A stretch of 8,697 nt of DNA, from assembly GCA_903907305.1 (NCBI GenBank), contig CAIVNT010000342.1:1-8697 (forward strand), given 5' to 3'. The notes beneath the pieces are model-generated. The model saw only the letters and a list, made by a program, of their open reading frames with translations. It had not been told where the DNA came from and did not search any database. Positions 5,981-8,697 of this stretch are shown here, in pieces; position 1 is the first letter of the stretch, and each line of letters opens with the position of its first letter. A program made the position numbers and the translations under genes. The DNA is from an uncultured Ignavibacteriota bacterium (GTDB taxonomy: Bacteria; Bacteroidota; Ignavibacteria; UBA10030; UBA8401).

Positions 5981-8697
5981 TTATTTGATCAAAGTAATTT
6001 TTTTGGACGCTATGAAATTTCCCGATCGCATACGGACAATGTACGTTCCGCTGGCAAACCGTGAAGCATCCCATGTGACCGAGTATGAACCGCGTTCCCG
6101 TTCTTCATTCACGAGACGTTCTACCGCTCTGCCGGTCACATCATAGACCGTCACAGAAATAACGCCTGCAATGGGAATTCTGAAATCGATCCGTGTTGAA
6201 GGATTGAACGGGTTCGGATAATTCTGCGCAAGCAGATATTCCGTCGGGACCGACCTGTCCGCGACCTGCACTCCGAGTGTCTGTTTCGGACGGAGTCTCC
6301 GCTGATAGACACCGTTGCCGAATGTTGCAGCGCGAAGTCTGTGATCTTTTTTAGAAACAGAAACATCGAGCACCATTGCGAACGGCATTCCGTCGAACCA
6401 CGTTTCCCACGTTGCGCCGCTGTTCACAGAGCGGTAAACGCCGAGGTCCGTGCCGAGGTAGATGTCGGAAGAATTGAGCGGATCCACACAGACCGACTGT
6501 ACGGGCAAATCCGGCAAATTCGATGAGATGTCGGACCAGCTCTTCCCCGCATCGGATGAGCGGAAGACATGCGATGTACCATAACCGGAGAATGTCGCAT
6601 ACGAAATGCGGCTGTCATTCGGATCGAATGTGAGATCGGTCGGAAATCTGTTCGGTGTAGACGAAACGGATTTCGTCCACACGGTTCCGCCGTTCGTGGT
6701 ATAGAACAGTTCGAACAGTGGATTGGCCCGGCGCCCTGTTCCCGCTATCACTGTATCAGAACTTGTATAGCTAACTGCAAGGCACGATGCACTGGCGGAA
6801 TTGAGCGCATTGCCTCCATTCGTGGGAGCCCAGGCACCGCCGGCGTTGGTAGATTTGTGGATCTTTTCGGCTCCTGCATACAGAATATTGCCGTTGGACG
6901 GCGAGATGACGAACGGCGCAATGAAGTTCGCCGTGTCCGATGATGCAGGAGAGAATGACGAGGACCAGTTCACACCTCCGTCCGTACTTTTTGCGATGGT
7001 AAGATTCACATACTCTTCGAACACCAATAAAGGATTCGTCGGATGAACTGCGCACCAACCGCCGTCGCCGCCGTACACTTTATTCCACGATATTCCTCCT
7101 TGATATTTCACTGTTCCATTGTCCTGCAGACCGCCGAGAGCGATGAGGGAATCGGTGTCGGCATTCGCGAATCCATTATAGAACTGCGTGGTCACAAACC
7201 CGCCGTTCCGGCCGATGAATGTTTCGCCGCCGTCCGTCGATTCGAATATACCGCCGTCATTTCCATAGAACATTCTGTTTGTATTCTTCGGATCGAAGAC
7301 AATGGCATGATGATCGGCATGGGCATACGTATTGTCGCTTCCTTCCACACCTCCCGGGACGATGACACCTTCATTCGATTTAAACCAATATGATTTTTGC
7401 GTGAGCGTGCTTCCGTTGTTGATTGATTTGTATGCATCGAGTCCGGCGGTATAGACTATGGCAGGATTTGACGGATGGACAAGTGCGATATTATTGTACC
7501 AACCCTGTCCGTTCAGATAATCGGTTGAAGAATTCATCAATTCCCATGCGGTTCCGCTGTTGGTCGATCGGTACAATCCCAACACCGAGTGTGTCGAGGC
7601 GTTCGCCACGCTCACATACACAGTGGCGGGATTCGACGGAGCAATGGCAATGGAAGTCCGTCCAAAATTCGTTGCCGGAAGTCCTGTCGTAAGTTTTGTG
7701 AATGAATTCCCTCCGTCCGTCGAGCGGTAGAGTCCTGGATTCGGAGCAGTATTCCTTTGGCCGCACGCAATATAGAGAATGGTCGTGTCTGTGGGATTGA
7801 TCGCAATATCCATCGTCATCAGAGTAGAGTCAACACGAGTGAATGTACCTCCGGAATTGAGTGAACGGAACGTCCCTTCGGAAGTCGCGGCAAAGACGGT
7901 GCGTGGATTCTTCGGATTGATGACGATCTTTTGCACGGAACGGTTCTGCGAGAAGAGCCAGGTCAGTCCGGTTGAGTTCCACGTCTTTCCTTTATCAGTG
8001 CTCTTGACGATCCCGAGTCCATAGGTCGTGCGCGCTCCGGGTGTTCCGACGAGTCCAAGTTCGTATCCGCTGATCTCGCCGGTGCCGATGTAGATCTCTT
8101 TCGAATTGGATTGATTGACGGCGATCGTTCCCACAGCAAGGACGTTGAATCCTGTATTCACATAATCCCATGCATCCGCTCCCGCTCCGCCGGTATTCGA
8201 TCGCCACAGTCCCCCGCTGGCACTTCCTGCCCAGAGGATATTCGAACTGTCCGGATCAAACGCAAGGGAGAGAACGCGTCCGCCGACATTATCCGGACCG
8301 ATGGACTGCCACGGCTCTTCTGCGGAACCTTTCTTCAGCGACATCATCGTCTGCTGTGTGTATTGGAACGCTTTAGCCAGTCCGTCCGGCTGAATGATGT
8401 TGCCGGGAAGCGCACGCTGATCGTACCACCAATCGAAAGCAATGAGTCCTTTTGGTTCTTCTCGTTCACCATGTTCGATAAACCGATCGGGAACCCCCAG
8501 GCACTTCACGTGACTGGTCGAAATCCCGTCCGCATTAGCCGCTTCGAGCACAGCGGCACCGAAGCCACCACAGATCGAATTTTCTTCAACCGTGATCACA
8601 AATCCGGTCTCGTCGATCGCTCGATACAGGGTCGCGCGGTCGATCGGTTTGGCAAAGCGGGCATTAATCACACCGACATCAAGCCCCTCTTCTCGCA
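5981..8697 (-). CDS. DXS C-terminus fused in frame to an Asp-box (BNR) beta-propeller protein with T9SS tail (5' end cut by the window)
   Basis: The frame is open from the TAA at 5981 through the right edge. Numbering from the GTG codon at 8671, which is internal to DXS and not a true start: residues 1-72 are the transketolase-C end of 1-deoxy-D-xylulose-5-phosphate synthase (INARFAKPID, TVEEN, GGFGAAVLEAAN, LGVPDRFIEHGER). The frame then switches to the mature N-terminal style of a secreted propeller protein (FDWWYDQRALPGN, IGPDNVGGRVLSLAFDP, GSASGGLWRS). Twelve Asp-box-like motifs ([ST]-x-[DN]-x-G-x-x-[WF]) follow near residues 157, 223, 269, 316, 368, 415, 477, 561, 606, 657, 704 and 747. 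From about 815 a T9SS domain ends the protein (AQNYPNPFNPST, VYDVTGR, final ITLIK). The last 20-25 residues of DXS and the signal peptide of the propeller are both missing. A cytosolic enzyme attached to an exported protein makes no obvious sense, so this is either a deletion fusion or an assembly error. Confidence 0.85.
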   Translation of the reverse strand, partial: REEGLDVGVINARFAKPIDRATLYRAIDETGFVITVEENSICGGFGAAVLEAANADGISTSHVKCLGVPDRFIEHGEREEPKGLIAFDWWYDQRALPGNIIQPDGLAKAFQYTQQTMMSLKKGSAEEPWQSIGPDNVGGRVLSLAFDPDSSNILWAGSASGGLWRSNTGGAGADAWDYVNTGFNVLAVGTIAVNQSNSKEIYIGTGEISGYELGLVGTPGARTTYGLGIVKSTDKGKTWNSTGLTWLFSQNRSVQKIVINPKNPRTVFAATSEGTFRSLNSGGTFTRVDSTLMTMDIAINPTDTTILYIACGQRNTAPNPGLYRSTDGGNSFTKLTTGLPATNFGRTSIAIAPSNPATVYVSVANASTHSVLGLYRSTNSGTAWELMNSSTDYLNGQGWYNNIALVHPSNPAIVYTAGLDAYKSINNGSTLTQKSYWFKSNEGVIVPGGVEGSDNTYAHADHHAIVFDPKNTNRMFYGNDGGIFESTDGGETFIGRNGGFVTTQFYNGFANADTDSLIALGGLQDNGTVKYQGGISWNKVYGGDGGWCAVHPTNPLLVFEEYVNLTIAKSTDGGVNWSSSFSPASSDTANFIAPFVISPSNGNILYAGAEKIHKSTNAGGAWAPTNGGNALNSASASCLAVSYTSSDTVIAGTGRRANPLFELFYTTNGGTVWTKSVSSTPNRFPTDLTFDPNDSRISYATFSGYGTSHVFRSSDAGKSWSDISSNLPDLPVQSVCVDPLNSSDIYLGTDLGVYRSVNSGATWETWFDGMPFAMVLDVSVSKKDHRLRAATFGNGVYQRRLRPKQTLGVQVADRSVPTEYLLAQNYPNPFNPSTRIDFRIPIAGVISVTVYDVTGRAVERLVNEERERGSYSVTWDASRFASGTYIVRMRSGNFIASKKITLIK
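8456..8697 (-). other. dxs: C-terminal DXS segment (transketolase C domain) of the fused frame
   Basis: About 80 codons from the right edge encode the end of DXS, which makes 1-deoxyxylulose 5-phosphate from pyruvate and glyceraldehyde 3-phosphate in the MEP isoprenoid pathway. Key stretches are REEGLDVGVINARFAKPID, TVEENSICGGFGAAVLEAAN and LGVPDRFIEHGEREE. The segment stops being DXS-like at about 8456, before the usual final LGLD-containing helix. From memory the wording AAVLEAAN..GI.TSHV..LG.PDRFIEHGER is closer to planctomycete DXS than to Ignavibacteria or Bacteroidota DXS; this is an impression, not a search result. Confidence 0.8.

Noticed and set aside
5981..5983. Stop-codon readthrough joining the two adjacent T9SS proteins
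   Set aside because: The second protein has its own intact signal peptide straight after the stop, which would be useless inside a fusion. Separate proteins are the simpler reading.
6200..8250. Tandem DNA repeat or CRISPR-like array in the propeller gene
   Set aside because: The recurring signal is at protein level (twelve Asp-box motifs at uneven spacing); there are no identical DNA repeats with unique spacers.
8669..8671. GTG at 8671 as the true start of the large propeller protein
   Set aside because: The frame is open upstream to the window edge and the codons there (REEGLDVG) continue the DXS sequence, so the GTG is an internal valine codon.

Overview
All five genes in this 8.7 kb window are read on the minus strand, so transcription runs from right to left. 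Three of the five proteins end in the C-terminal signal typical of type IX secretion (T9SS) cargo, with an Asn-Pro-Asn-Pro-Phe-Asn-Pro core and a C-terminal Lys. This signal is common in the Bacteroidota/Ignavibacteriota/Kapabacteria part of the FCB group. A VorB-type 2-oxoacid:ferredoxin oxidoreductase with its own ferredoxin points to an anaerobic or facultative lifestyle. The lineage is an inference from these protein styles; no rRNA gene is present.

Right block (about 4.6-8.7 kb), in transcription order. First comes an open-ended reading frame whose N-terminal part is the end of 1-deoxy-D-xylulose-5-phosphate synthase (DXS). It runs in frame into a large Asp-box (BNR) beta-propeller protein with a T9SS tail. 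Its TAA stop is followed directly, in the same frame, by the GTG start of a secreted TIM-barrel-like, glycoside-hydrolase-like protein, also with a T9SS tail. After a 190-nt gap with two inverted repeats comes a third secreted T9SS protein, a probable beta-propeller of unknown function.

Middle block (about 1.9-2.4 kb). This non-coding stretch holds a nested inverted-repeat element of about 218 nt with 33-nt ends, a rho-independent terminator, and the promoter region of a globin gene with a small perfect palindrome at the predicted transcription start.

Left block (1-1.9 kb). A single-domain globin with its own strong terminator is followed by an operon of a two-cluster ferredoxin and the alpha-type subunit VorB, which runs off the left edge. 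The ferredoxin would carry electrons from oxidative decarboxylation of branched-chain 2-oxoacids. The globin may serve oxygen or nitric oxide handling beside these oxygen-sensitive enzymes, but it is a separate transcription unit.

The points most worth a second look are: the DXS/BNR fusion, which is either a real gene fusion by deletion or a contig misjoin; a 32-bp near-perfect palindrome inserted in frame in the T9SS domain of the TIM-barrel gene; the long nested inverted repeat after the third T9SS gene; and a 14-bp perfect hairpin touching the Shine-Dalgarno of that gene.
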